Origin: Oscillospiraceae bacterium
Lineage (GTDB): Bacteria; Bacillota_A; Clostridia; Oscillospirales; CAG-272
DNA length: 35,008 nucleotides
Direction: 5' to 3'
Assembly (NCBI GenBank): GCA_015063335.1
Contig: SVUH01000017.1
Span: 500-35,507, forward strand
Below the pieces are notes generated by a model. That model did not search any database, had not been told where the DNA came from, and saw nothing but the letters and a program-made list of their open reading frames with translations. Below, one piece after another: positions 6,515 to 15,370 of the stretch. Positions within the stretch are counted from its first letter, which is position 1. Every line of letters begins with the position of its first letter. The position numbers were made by a program, and so were the translations under genes.

Positions 6515-7876
6515 TTATTCTATTAGCTCGGAGGATAGATGCTTCCGATTTTCTTTTTTTACTGTAATAATTACGAATATTGCGCCGACTGCCGCTGTTA
6601 ATATCCAGCTTAATGGATAGGTTATGTATATAGCTCGCGGTGTTGTAAATACTTTGAATACCGTAGATATCCAAACGATTCGAAATCCGCAGGCAAAGAT
6701 AAGACTTATTATTGCCGAGGATATGGATTTTCCCATTCCCCTTAACGTACCGCTCATGATGTCCATAATACCGCATAAAAAGTAAGGTATAATAAGCATG
6801 TTAAAGCGCACGCTTGCCGCGGCAAGAACCTCTTGATTATCGGGAATATAAAGCTTCAGCATATACTCGCCGAACAATAGTCCCGTTGTTGACATAACGG
6901 TACCGGTCAAAAGTGTGTCTATTATTGCGGCTCCGACTATTCGTTTTATGTCTCCGAATTTCTTTGCTCCGACAGACTGACCGACGAATGTCAGCGTTCC
7001 GTCGTAAAAGGCGCGGTATATGACGTAGTAGATACCCTCAACGTTGGCGGCAGCCGCGCTGCCCGCAATAACCACCGAGCCGAACGAATTTATTGAGGAT
7101 TGCAATATAACGTTTGATAGGGAAAACAGTGTTCCCTGAACGCCCGACGGGATTCCTATATGAAGCACCTTTTTCAGCTTGCTTTTGTTAATCGAAAGCT
7201 TGCGAAAGGAGAGGTGAAGCGGACCTTTTGTGCGCATCAAATGCAAAAGCGCCATAATTGCAGAAACCGCTTGCGATGCGATAGTGCCGATAGCCACCCC
7301 TGCAACACCTATGCGGAAAACGACTACCAACAATAGGTTTAGAAGCACGTTTATAATTCCCGCAACTGTAAGAAACAAAAGAGGTCTTTTGGAGTCACCT
7401 GAGGCTCGTAGCATCGCCGCAACGTAGTTATACAGTATTGAAGCGGGAGCACCGATAAAAATTATCCTTATATAAAGAGATGCGTCCTCAATAACGTCGT
7501 CAGGGGTTCCCATGAGCGTAAGAAGCTGCGGAGCGAGGAAAAATCCAATTACAGACACAAATGCACCGAGGAGGAGCGCAATGAGAATAGAGGTATGTAG
7601 CGATTTCTGTACGTCCTCATGATCCCCAGCTCCTATTGCGTGTGCTACGCAAACGCCTGCGCCTACGGAGAGGCCCATGAAAAGGCCGAGAATGAGATTT
7701 GTAAGCGAGCCCGTACTTCCTACGGCGGCAAGCGCTACCTCGCCCTCAAATCTGCCGATGACCATAAGGTCAACGGCGTTGTAAAGCGTTTGGAGCACTC
7801 CCGTCAGCATTAGCGGCAACGCAAACAAAAGTATTCTTTTTAAGTGCGGCTGTTGCTTCGTTTCCGCTTCGATCAT
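6515..7876 (-). CDS. MATE-family efflux transporter
   Basis: A 453-residue polytopic membrane protein with about twelve hydrophobic segments in two similar halves. The N-terminal region PLMLTGVLQTLYNAVDLMVIGRF and the GLFMGLSVGAGVCVAHAIGAGD segment are typical of MATE (NorM/DinF-like) antiporters, which export organic cations, drugs or metabolites using Na+ or H+ gradients. AAGGAG lies 7 nt upstream of the ATG. It is the last gene of the aryl-acid gene run, 59 nt after the aminotransferase. That gap contains a possible secondary promoter (TTGCAT, 19 nt, TATAAT at 7901-7931), so it may be partly independent. Export of an aromatic product is possible but not shown. Confidence 0.92.
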   Translation of the reverse strand: MIEAETKQQPHLKRILLFALPLMLTGVLQTLYNAVDLMVIGRFEGEVALAAVGSTGSLTNLILGLFMGLSVGAGVCVAHAIGAGDHEDVQKSLHTSILIALLLGAFVSVIGFFLAPQLLTLMGTPDDVIEDASLYIRIIFIGAPASILYNYVAAMLRASGDSKRPLLFLTVAGIINVLLNLLLVVVFRIGVAGVAIGTIASQAVSAIMALLHLMRTKGPLHLSFRKLSINKSKLKKVLHIGIPSGVQGTLFSLSNVILQSSINSFGSVVIAGSAAAANVEGIYYVIYRAFYDGTLTFVGQSVGAKKFGDIKRIVGAAIIDTLLTGTVMSTTGLLFGEYMLKLYIPDNQEVLAAASVRFNMLIIPYFLCGIMDIMSGTLRGMGKSISSAIISLIFACGFRIVWISTVFKVFTTPRAIYITYPLSWILTAAVGAIFVIITVKKENRKHLSSELIE

Positions 7877-7935
7877 ACAGTGCTCCTTGGCGTTTTAATA
7901 ATTATATTGCAGTGTAAGATGCGTTATGCAATTTT

Positions 7936-9135
7936 TTATATTTTTCCGTATTCCTCTGCGAGGGCGCGGAATGCAGGGAGCGCGCCTAAAACGCGAGCCT
8001 TGTCGGTGCAGTAAGCGATCCTTACGTATCCGCTGACTCCAAAGTTGTCGCAGGGAACTACGAGGATCTCGTGCGACTTTGCTCTCTCAAAGAACTTGTA
8101 AGCATCGTCTTCAAGTGCCTTTACGAAAAGATAGAACGCGCCGTCAGGTTTTACGCACTCGTAGCCGTAAGCCGTCAGATTATCGTAAAGAAGATCTCTG
8201 TTTTCCTTGTACGCCTCAACGTTCACCTTTGCATCTATACAACGCGCGATGACCTGCTGGAAAAGGCTGGGCGCGCAGACGTAGCCGAGCGATCTTCCCG
8301 CACCGCAAACGGCAAGATATATATTAATGCCGTCTGTCATCTTGGGAGAAACAGCTATGTAACCGATTCTTTCTCCGGGAAGCGAGAGGGATTTTGAATA
8401 AGAGTAGCAAACGAGCGTATCGTCGTAGTAATTCATAAGATAGGGAACTTCAACGCCTGAGTATACAAGCTCTCTGTAAGGCTCGTCGGCGATAAGGTAG
8501 ATGGGCTTGCCGTACTCCTCGGACTTGCGCTTAAGAAGTTCGCAGAGTGCCTTTATCGTTTCCTCGGAATAAACTACGCCACTCGGATTGTTGGGGGAGT
8601 TGACGATAATTGCCTTTGTCTTGGGATTGATCTTGCTTTCAAGGTCGCATACGTCGATCTGAAAAGTCTTTTCAAGAGGCTGGCTTATTACTATTTTAGC
8701 TCCTGTGTTCTCAATGAACACTCTGTATTCGGTAAAGAACGGAGCGAAAACTATGCATTCGTCCTCAGCGCCGTCCTCGACAAGCGCCTTAAGACAGATA
8801 GAGAGGGAAGCCGCAGCTCCGCAGGTCATATAGATGTGGTTAGGTGTAATACCTACACCAAAGCGCTGATTTATTCTGTCAGCGATGATCTGGCGTACAC
8901 CTGCGTCACCCTGCGCGGAGGTGTATCCGTGCAGAAGCACCGAGATCTCTGTATCAAGAAGCTCGCGAATGGTATCGTTTACCTCTGCGGGGGCGGGAAC
9001 ACTCGGATTTCCAAGACTGAAATCGTATACGTTCTCAGCACCGATCTGTGCGGCGCGAGTCTTGCTGTATTCAAAAATTTCTCTTATTATTGAGCGCTTG
9101 CTTCCAAGCCCATACATTTTTTGATTGTAACTCAT
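7936..9135 (-). CDS. PLP-dependent aminotransferase, class I/II, likely aromatic
   Basis: A 399-residue fold-type I aminotransferase. Visible are the N-terminal FSLGNPSVPAP region, the NSPNNPSG motif with the PLP-contacting Asn, the IADEPYREL aspartate/tyrosine pair, and SYSKSLSLPGERIGY, which carries the Schiff-base lysine and downstream Arg. The C-terminal VRIAYC arginine binds the carboxylate. The reaction is amino acid + 2-oxoacid exchange. Position in an operon with IorAB and two aryl-CoA ligases suggests Phe/Tyr/Trp and their 2-oxoacids as substrates; sequence alone would allow aspartate or alanine too. AGGTGA precedes the ATG, and the gene follows the amidohydrolase by 8 nt. Confidence 0.88.
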   Translation of the reverse strand: MSYNQKMYGLGSKRSIIREIFEYSKTRAAQIGAENVYDFSLGNPSVPAPAEVNDTIRELLDTEISVLLHGYTSAQGDAGVRQIIADRINQRFGVGITPNHIYMTCGAAASLSICLKALVEDGAEDECIVFAPFFTEYRVFIENTGAKIVISQPLEKTFQIDVCDLESKINPKTKAIIVNSPNNPSGVVYSEETIKALCELLKRKSEEYGKPIYLIADEPYRELVYSGVEVPYLMNYYDDTLVCYSYSKSLSLPGERIGYIAVSPKMTDGINIYLAVCGAGRSLGYVCAPSLFQQVIARCIDAKVNVEAYKENRDLLYDNLTAYGYECVKPDGAFYLFVKALEDDAYKFFERAKSHEILVVPCDNFGVSGYVRIAYCTDKARVLGALPAFRALAEEYGKI

Positions 9136-9143
9136 ATTTTCAC

Positions 9144-9950
9144 CTATATTCCGAGAAGCGCTTTGGCATTCTCGAATAAAATCTTATTTTCAGTATTTTT
9201 GTTAAGTCCAAATGACTTCATGATATTCACGTCGTCCTTTACGTTGCTCCACGGTGAGTCTGACGCGAAAAGTATTTTGTCAGCACCGTGCTTTTTTAAT
9301 ATTGCCTCAAAATTATCCTTGCCTATAAAGCGCAGAACGTAGGCAGTATCGAAATAGACGTCCTCGCCGCAAAGCGCCTCGAGTACTTCTTCGTGCATTT
9401 CATTAGCGCCCATGTGTGCAAGCACAAGCTTTGAATGTGGCACCTTGCGTATAAGTCTTAATGCGCGATCGGCAGTACAGCGAACGGTTTCTCTGTACGC
9501 AGCATCAATACCCGAATGTGTCACAACTACAAGGTCGTATTCCTTTGCTGCACGAAGTATATCGACGTATTTTTTGTCGTCAATATAAGTTCCTTGATAA
9601 TCGGGGTGAAGCTTAATACCCAGAAATCCGCTTTTGCGGATAAACGCCATTTTTTTATCAATATTCTCGCAGTCGGGGTGTATTCCGGCGAACGAGATAA
9701 GGCGCGGCGACTCGTTTTTGAAGGCTTCGTTTATCTCTTTTGCAAAGTTGTTTATGCTGTCAAACTGCGTAGGATTCGTCATGACGGGAAGCGTTACGGA
9801 TACGTCCGTTCCCGCCTCTTTCATTTTTTGAACAAGTCCGTTTACCGTACCGTCGGAAAACGGCGGTATCCCGCCGTTTTTCGAAAGTAATTTTATTGTA
9901 TTTGGGGCTATTCTATCGGGGAAAACGTGCGTATGAAAATCAATAATCAT
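9144..9950 (-). CDS. Amidohydrolase-2 family metal-dependent hydrolase/decarboxylase
   Basis: A 268-residue TIM-barrel protein of the amidohydrolase superfamily, in the group holding aminocarboxymuconate-semialdehyde and gamma-resorcylate decarboxylases. The HxH metal motif is at residues 6-8 (DFHTHVFPD). Further candidate ligands lie in GIKLHPDYQG, VVTHSGID, LVLAHMGAN and the late ILFASDSPW aspartate. Members hydrolyse C-N/C-O bonds or decarboxylate aromatic acids. It is embedded between the ACT-domain and aminotransferase genes with gaps of 14 and 8 nt, so it belongs to the operon. A role on an aromatic acid (decarboxylation or deacylation) is attractive but is inference. AGAGGC serves as a weak ribosome binding site. 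Confidence 0.85.
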   Translation of the reverse strand: MIIDFHTHVFPDRIAPNTIKLLSKNGGIPPFSDGTVNGLVQKMKEAGTDVSVTLPVMTNPTQFDSINNFAKEINEAFKNESPRLISFAGIHPDCENIDKKMAFIRKSGFLGIKLHPDYQGTYIDDKKYVDILRAAKEYDLVVVTHSGIDAAYRETVRCTADRALRLIRKVPHSKLVLAHMGANEMHEEVLEALCGEDVYFDTAYVLRFIGKDNFEAILKKHGADKILFASDSPWSNVKDDVNIMKSFGLNKNTENKILFENAKALLGI

Positions 9951-9964
9951 TTAAGCCTCTGATT

Positions 9965-10393
9965 TTATATATTTGCGAGGTCCTCACATGAAATAGTATT
10001 GATTCCGTTTGCCGAAAGTATACCGTCAACCTTTTGAACGTCCGATGCCTTGAGTACGACGTAAGCCTCGTCTGATTCAATGGAAAGACCGTACATATAT
10101 TCAATGTTTATTCCGTTAGCGTCAATAACTTTAAGAAGCTCCTGAAGGCTTCCTACCTTGTGGGGGATCTGGATTATGGAAACGTCTGACAAAAGGGAAG
10201 AGAAGCCATTTTCGGTAAGCTTTTCCTTTCCGCGAGCCGCGTTGTCAACTATAAGACGAAGCAGTCCGAACTCGGTGGTATCTGCAAGGCTGAGCGAGAG
10301 AATGTTTACGTCGTTGTCCTTAAGAACTCCGAGAACCTCGGAAAGTCTTCCCGATCTGTTTTCAATAAATACTGTAAGCTGCTTTGCGAACAT
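9965..10393 (-). CDS. Tandem ACT-domain protein
   Basis: A 142-residue protein made of two ACT folds, at about residues 4-70 and 72-140. The first begins KQLTVFIENRSGRLSEVLG, where the Asn/Arg-Ser-Gly-Arg-Leu turn is the usual amino-acid-binding loop; the second has KVGSLQELLKVIDANGINI. There is no catalytic domain. Stand-alone ACT pairs of this kind are commonly found next to phenylacetate-CoA ligase genes in anaerobes and probably sense an aromatic amino acid and adjust an enzyme partner. AGGAGG lies 8 nt upstream of the ATG, and the gene follows the second ligase by 28 nt. Confidence 0.88.
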   Translation of the reverse strand: MFAKQLTVFIENRSGRLSEVLGVLKDNDVNILSLSLADTTEFGLLRLIVDNAARGKEKLTENGFSSLLSDVSIIQIPHKVGSLQELLKVIDANGINIEYMYGLSIESDEAYVVLKASDVQKVDGILSANGINTISCEDLANI

Positions 10394-10421
10394 TGTATAT
10401 TCCTCCTTTTATATTTCAAAA

Positions 10422-11720
10422 TTAATACAGTTTACGGTTGTCTATAACGTGAACTGCCTTGCCCTGGCTTCTTACCAAGGACTGGGGCTCGACTATCTTG
10501 ACCTTGGCGCTGATTCCAAGTGCCTGCTGAATAACGTGACCTATCTTCTTGGTGAGCGCCTCAATAACTCTTATCTCATCGGTGTAATACTTCTGATCGA
10601 GCTCGACTTGAACCTCAAGGGTGTCAAGGTTGTTTACTCTGTCAACGATCATCATATAGTGAGGTGTTACCTCCTCAACCTCTACGAGAGCAGCCTCGAT
10701 CTGGCTCGGGAATACGTTTACTCCTCTGATTATGAGCATGTCGTCAACACGTCCCTTGAAGCGGGAGATACGAGCGCTGGTTCTTCCGCACTCGCAGGTT
10801 GAGTGATCTATGCTCGTAAGGTCCTTGGTCCTATAACGGATAAGCGGAATACCTTCCTTGGTGAGCGTGGTGAACGCAAGCTCGCCTGTTTCACCGTCAG
10901 CAACGGGAGTAAGTGTTGCGCTGTTAAGAACTTCGGGGTAGAAGTGGTCCTCGCAAACGTGAAGTCCCTTGTGAAATTCACAGTCGCAAGCAACACCGGG
11001 GCCCATAATCTCGCTAAGACCGTAAATGTCAAAAGCTTTGATGTTAAGCTTTGCCTCTATCTCGCGGTGCATCTTTTCTGTCCAAGGCTCTGCGCCACAG
11101 ATAGCTGCCTTGAGTTTGATCTTGTCAAGGAGTCCTTCCTCTGCAAGTACCTCTGAAATATGGAGCAGATATGAGGGCGTACAAGCTATCGCGGTAGCTC
11201 CGAAGTCAATCATCATAGTGGTAAGCTTCTTTGAGTTGCCCGTGCTCATAGGAACGACAGTCGCGCCTATCTTCTGCGCTCCGTCGTGCGCGCCAAGTCC
11301 GCCCGTGAACAAACCGTAGCCGTAGGCGATCTGGATTATATCGTCCTTGGTCACGCCTGCCATGGTCATACATCTTGCTACGCACTCAGCCCATATATCG
11401 AGATCCTTTCTCGTGTATCCGACGACAGTTGCCTTGCCTGTCGTTCCGCTGGACGCGTGAATTCTTACGATTTGTGAATTGGGAACTGCAAAAAGACCGA
11501 ATGGGTAATTATCTCTGAGGTCGTCTTTAGTTGTAAAGGGAAGCTTTACGATGTCCTCAATACCCTTTATGTCACCGGGCATAAGGCCGACCGCCTGCAT
11601 CTTCTTGCGGTAAAACTCCACGTTGTGATACATGTAGTCAACGAGCTTTACGAGTCTTGCACTTTGCAGCACAGTCATCTGATCTCTGCTCATGCATTCT
11701 TTTGCTTCATTCCAAATCAT
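10422..11720 (-). CDS. paaK: Phenylacetate-CoA ligase, promoter-distal copy
   Basis: A 432-residue AMP-forming adenylate enzyme of the PaaK type. The phosphate-binding loop SSGTTGK is at residues 90-96. DIYGLSEIMGPGV gives the aromatic-pocket and Glu motif, IRYRTKD the hinge-side motif, and IRGVNVFPSQIEAAL the C-terminal domain. The cysteines in CDCEFHKGLHVCEDH and CECGRTSAR resemble structural zinc-binding positions of the family. The reaction is aryl-acetate + ATP + CoA giving aryl-acetyl-CoA + AMP + PPi; it is reversible, so the enzyme could also run toward ATP. AAGGAG precedes the ATG by 8 nt. It lies 12 nt after iorB and is clearly a paralogue of the 14052-15350 gene. Confidence 0.93.
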   Translation of the reverse strand: MIWNEAKECMSRDQMTVLQSARLVKLVDYMYHNVEFYRKKMQAVGLMPGDIKGIEDIVKLPFTTKDDLRDNYPFGLFAVPNSQIVRIHASSGTTGKATVVGYTRKDLDIWAECVARCMTMAGVTKDDIIQIAYGYGLFTGGLGAHDGAQKIGATVVPMSTGNSKKLTTMMIDFGATAIACTPSYLLHISEVLAEEGLLDKIKLKAAICGAEPWTEKMHREIEAKLNIKAFDIYGLSEIMGPGVACDCEFHKGLHVCEDHFYPEVLNSATLTPVADGETGELAFTTLTKEGIPLIRYRTKDLTSIDHSTCECGRTSARISRFKGRVDDMLIIRGVNVFPSQIEAALVEVEEVTPHYMMIVDRVNNLDTLEVQVELDQKYYTDEIRVIEALTKKIGHVIQQALGISAKVKIVEPQSLVRSQGKAVHVIDNRKLY

Positions 11721-11732
11721 TTTTGTGTCTCC

Positions 11733-12305
11733 TTAGTGCGTTTCGTTATAGCCTTTCATAAACGCTGCTTTATTGATTTCAATTGTTTTTGAGGGAACTG
11801 TCGATGCTACCGTATTCAGCCATACGTCAGCGTCAAAGCCTATAAATTCAGCCGCGTATCCGAGAATAACGGAGTTGAGGACCTTGCTGTTTCCAAGCTC
11901 AAGTGCTATTTTCTGACCGTCAAGCGCATAGACCTTGTGTTTTTCCTTTAAACTCTCAATAATATTTTCGGGGTACTGCTTTGCTCCGATAACGACCGTC
12001 ATAGGGTCGATGCGGCAGTCGTTAACGACGAGTACGCCGTCCTTCTTTAAAAAGTGAGCGTATCTCTGCGCCTCGAGTCTTTCAAATGCGATAATAATAT
12101 CAGCCTGCCCCTCCTCGACAACGGGCTCGTTTACCTTCTCGCCGAATCTTACGAAGGTAACGACACTACCGCCGCGCTGTGCCATTCCGTGCACCTCGGA
12201 AATTTTTACGTCATAGCCCTGCTCGAGCGCTGTTTTTCCAATAATTCTGCTGGTGAGAAGTGTACCCTGTCCACCAACGCCTACTATCATTATATTCTTA
12301 GTCAT
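11733..12305 (-). CDS. iorB: Indolepyruvate ferredoxin oxidoreductase, beta subunit
   Basis: A 190-residue gamma-type domain of the 2-oxoacid:ferredoxin oxidoreductase superfamily. IMIVGVGGQGTLLTSRIIGK at the N terminus and the EVHGMAQRGGSVVTFVRFG segment are highly typical of IorB. It pairs with IorA to oxidise aryl-pyruvates (indolepyruvate, phenylpyruvate, 4-hydroxyphenylpyruvate) with CoA and ferredoxin to aryl-acetyl-CoA and CO2, or the reverse carboxylation. It starts 5 nt after the end of iorA, as expected for subunits made together. Confidence 0.95.
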   Translation of the reverse strand: MTKNIMIVGVGGQGTLLTSRIIGKTALEQGYDVKISEVHGMAQRGGSVVTFVRFGEKVNEPVVEEGQADIIIAFERLEAQRYAHFLKKDGVLVVNDCRIDPMTVVIGAKQYPENIIESLKEKHKVYALDGQKIALELGNSKVLNSVILGYAAEFIGFDADVWLNTVASTVPSKTIEINKAAFMKGYNETH

Positions 12306-12310
12306 AGCTA

Positions 12311-14050
12311 TTATCTCTCCACCGTTTTAATTGCACCGAATTTGCAGTAATTTTTGCAAAGTCCGCAGCCGTTACACATGGTCGTGTCGATCTTGACCTT
12401 GCCGTCCTCGCCGCGAGTCATAGCCGGGCAGCCGATCTTCATGCAAGCGCCGCACTTTCTGCAAGCGTCAGCATCGACAACGCAAACGTTCGGGAACTTC
12501 TGCCCCTTAAGAAGAACGCAGGGAGCTTTTGCTATAATTACGGTAAGGGTATCGCCGTTTACGCTCTCGCGAACAATCTCCTCAAGCTTCTTGACGTCAA
12601 ATGAGCTTACCTCGATAACGTTCTTTACACCGACTGCGTGGCAAAGCTCCTTGAGATCAATTGCGTAAGTGTCCTCGCCCTTAAGCGTCTTACCCGTAGC
12701 GGCGTGCTCCTGGTGTCCCGTCATACCCGTCGTTCTGTTGTCGAGTATCATTACAGTTCCAGTAGCCTTGTTGTAGACCATGTTTATAAGGGAATTGATA
12801 CCCGTGTGTAAGAAGGTGGAGTCACCGATAACGGCAACCCAATTCTTTATAAATTCCTTGCCGCGAGCCTTTTCCATACCGTGGAGCGCAGAAATACTTG
12901 CGCCCATACAGATGGTGGTATCTATTACGCTGAGGGGCGCAACTGCGCCGAGCGTGTAGCAACCGATGTCGCCCGAAGCGTGAATTTTCAGCTTGTTGAG
13001 CACAGAGAATACGCTTCTGTGAGGACAACCGGGGCAGAGAATGGGAGGACGGTTAGGTGCTTCCTCTTTCTCAAATACAGCCTCGTCAGCACCGAAAAGA
13101 ACTCGGCGGAGAAGATTTGCGCTATATTCGCCCTGTCTTGTAAAGAGCTCCTTGCCCTTTACGTCAAATCCCCAAGCTCTTACCTGCTCCTCAATAACAG
13201 GCTCAAGCTCCTCAAATACGTATACAGTCTCAACCTTGGAAACAAACTCCTCTATGAGCTCCTTGGAAATGGGGTTTACAAGTCCGAGCTTAAGAACGCT
13301 TGCATTGGGGCAAACCTCTTTTACGTACTGGTAAGCGATGCCACAGGTGATAAATCCGATTTTAGTGTCGTTTATCTCCATCTTGTTTGCGGGAAGTGTC
13401 TTTGCATCTTTAGCAAGAGCTTCCTCTCTTGCCTCAACAACAAGGTGTCTGCCGATAGCTGAGGCGGGCATCATTACGTATTTCGGAGGCTGACGCTCGT
13501 ACGTCTTGTCCTCGACCTCAACTCGGTCGCAAAGCTCAACTGCACTTTGCGAGTGAGCAAGCTTCGTGGTGGTGCGGAGAATTACGGGGGTATCGTACTT
13601 TTCGCTTATCTCGTATCCGAGCTTTACGAATTCCTTTGCTTCTTGGCTGTCAGAGGGCTCAAGAACGGGAACGTGCGCCGCACGTGCTATCATTCTCGTA
13701 TCCTGCTCGTTCTGCGAGCTTGCAAGCCCGGGGTCATCGGCAACTACCAATACAGAGCCGCCGTTAACTCCCGTATATGAGAATGTGTAGAGCGGGTCGC
13801 TCGCCACGTTAAGACCGACGTGCTTCATGCACGCAAGGCTTCGAACTCCTGATATTGAAGCGCCGATAGCAACCTCTGCGGCAACCTTTTCGTTGGGTGC
13901 CCACTCGGTGTAGACCTCGTCGTATTTTGCGAGATATTCACTTATTTCGGTACTGGGCGTTCCGGGATATGCGCTGGAGAGCTTTACTCCTGCCTCGTAT
14001 GCGCCTCTTGCGATAGCTTCGTTTCCGAGCATAATAGTTTTCTTAGCCAT
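12311..14050 (-). CDS. iorA: Indolepyruvate ferredoxin oxidoreductase, alpha subunit
   Basis: A 579-residue subunit. The N-terminal part (MLGNEAIARGAYEAG, SAYPGTPSTEI) is the pyrimidine-side 2-oxoacid oxidoreductase domain. CPGCPHRSVF followed by GDIGCYTLG and the GDSTFLHTGINSL to DNRTTGMTGHQEH stretch is the thiamine-diphosphate-binding domain with its metal-ligand Asp/Asn. The C terminus has two 4Fe-4S motifs, CRKCGACMKIGC and CNGCGLCKNYC, which pass electrons to ferredoxin. Length and domain order match known IorA. It stops 2 nt before the end of the first ligase gene and is followed 5 nt later by iorB. It is an oxygen-sensitive cytoplasmic enzyme. Confidence 0.96.
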   Translation of the reverse strand: MAKKTIMLGNEAIARGAYEAGVKLSSAYPGTPSTEISEYLAKYDEVYTEWAPNEKVAAEVAIGASISGVRSLACMKHVGLNVASDPLYTFSYTGVNGGSVLVVADDPGLASSQNEQDTRMIARAAHVPVLEPSDSQEAKEFVKLGYEISEKYDTPVILRTTTKLAHSQSAVELCDRVEVEDKTYERQPPKYVMMPASAIGRHLVVEAREEALAKDAKTLPANKMEINDTKIGFITCGIAYQYVKEVCPNASVLKLGLVNPISKELIEEFVSKVETVYVFEELEPVIEEQVRAWGFDVKGKELFTRQGEYSANLLRRVLFGADEAVFEKEEAPNRPPILCPGCPHRSVFSVLNKLKIHASGDIGCYTLGAVAPLSVIDTTICMGASISALHGMEKARGKEFIKNWVAVIGDSTFLHTGINSLINMVYNKATGTVMILDNRTTGMTGHQEHAATGKTLKGEDTYAIDLKELCHAVGVKNVIEVSSFDVKKLEEIVRESVNGDTLTVIIAKAPCVLLKGQKFPNVCVVDADACRKCGACMKIGCPAMTRGEDGKVKIDTTMCNGCGLCKNYCKFGAIKTVER

Positions 14051-14051
14051 T

Positions 14052-15350
14052 TTATTTACTCCTTAAATCCTTTACTCGTTTTGCCTTGCCCTCGAATCTT
14101 TGAAGCGTGTTGGGCGATTCAAGCATTATCTTTGCATCAAGTCCGAGTATTGTTTTCAGCTTTGTTTTTACCTCTGCGGTTATCTTCTCAAGAACAGAGA
14201 AGGAGTCCGTGCTTTGTGCGAGCTCAACCTTAACGGTAAGCTTGTCGAGGTATCCCTCTCGCTCAAGAATTATTTCGTAGTGAGGTCCGAGCTCCGCAAC
14301 GCTGAGAATTACCTCCTCAATCTGGCTCGGGAATACGTTTACTCCGCGAATCTTGAGCATATCGTCGCTTCTTCCGGAAAGATTTTCCATGCGGCAGAAC
14401 GTACGTCCGCACTTGCACTTCTCGTAGAATAGGCGGGTAATATCTTTGGTTCTGTAACGGATAAGGGGAAGTCCCTCTTTTTTGATGCAGGTGATCACAA
14501 GCTCACCCTGCTCACCTGCGGGAAGCACCTCGCCCGTCTTGGGATCGATTATTTCGGGGATAAAGTAGTCCTCGTTTATGTGCATTCCGCAGTGTTCAAG
14601 GCACTCGCCCGACACACCGGGGCCCATAAGCTCGCTCATGCCGTAGTTTGAGGTGATAAGAATGTCGTCGCCCCAGAACTTGTGCATTTCCTCACGCATA
14701 GCGTCTGTGAGAAGCTCGCTTCCGACAAGTGCGATCTTTACTTTAAGGTCACGCTGGGGGTCAATGCCCATTTCTCTTGCAACCTCCGCAAGGCGAAGCG
14801 CATAAGAGGGAGTTGCAACCAAGAGCGAGGTTTCAAAATCCTGCATATACATTATCTGCTTTTGGGAGTTGCCCGTAGACGAGGGAACAATAGCAGCGCC
14901 TATGTTTTCAAGACCGTAGTGCAGACCGAGCGCACCCGTGAACATGCCGTAGCCGAAGCATATCTGCGCTACGTCCGTCGCACTCGCGCCGCCCATGCAG
15001 GCAATACGCGAAACGCACTCCGTCCATGTTTCAAGGTCGCCTTTGGTGTATCCTACGACGGTAGGCTTACCTGTCGTTCCGCTGGATGCGTGAATTCTTA
15101 CGAGCTCGTCGCGGCTGACTGCAAAAAGGCCGAATGGATATGTATCTCTCATGTCCTGCTTTGTAACGAATGGGAGCTTTGCGAGATCCTTAAGAGTCTT
15201 TATATCCTCGGGTCTAACGCCCGCATCGTCCATCTTCTTTTTGTAGGCGGGAACCTTTTCGTAAACACGCGAAACGGTTTCCTTTAAGCGCTCTAACTGT
15301 AACGCTTCGATTTCTTCTCTTGATAGAGTTTCTTCTTTAGACCAAATCAT
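14052..15350 (-). CDS. paaK: Phenylacetate-CoA ligase, promoter-proximal copy
   Basis: A 432-residue paralogue of the 10422-11720 ligase, identical in length. The ATP loop SSGTTGK is at residues 89-95; NYGMSELMGPGV, IRYRTKDITR and IRGVNVFPSQIEEVI are the remaining adenylate-forming motifs, and CKCGRTFCR resembles a zinc knuckle. Divergence is spread over the acyl-binding half, so the two copies may prefer different aryl-acetates (phenyl-, 4-hydroxyphenyl- or indole-acetate) or form unlike pairs. It lies directly in front of iorA with a one-nucleotide gap, 20 nt after the symporter. The ribosome binding site (AAGGTA) is weak, suggesting coupling to the gene before it. Confidence 0.93.
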   Translation of the reverse strand: MIWSKEETLSREEIEALQLERLKETVSRVYEKVPAYKKKMDDAGVRPEDIKTLKDLAKLPFVTKQDMRDTYPFGLFAVSRDELVRIHASSGTTGKPTVVGYTKGDLETWTECVSRIACMGGASATDVAQICFGYGMFTGALGLHYGLENIGAAIVPSSTGNSQKQIMYMQDFETSLLVATPSYALRLAEVAREMGIDPQRDLKVKIALVGSELLTDAMREEMHKFWGDDILITSNYGMSELMGPGVSGECLEHCGMHINEDYFIPEIIDPKTGEVLPAGEQGELVITCIKKEGLPLIRYRTKDITRLFYEKCKCGRTFCRMENLSGRSDDMLKIRGVNVFPSQIEEVILSVAELGPHYEIILEREGYLDKLTVKVELAQSTDSFSVLEKITAEVKTKLKTILGLDAKIMLESPNTLQRFEGKAKRVKDLRSK

Positions 15351-15370
15351 TTTTGTACCTTCTGTTTTGA

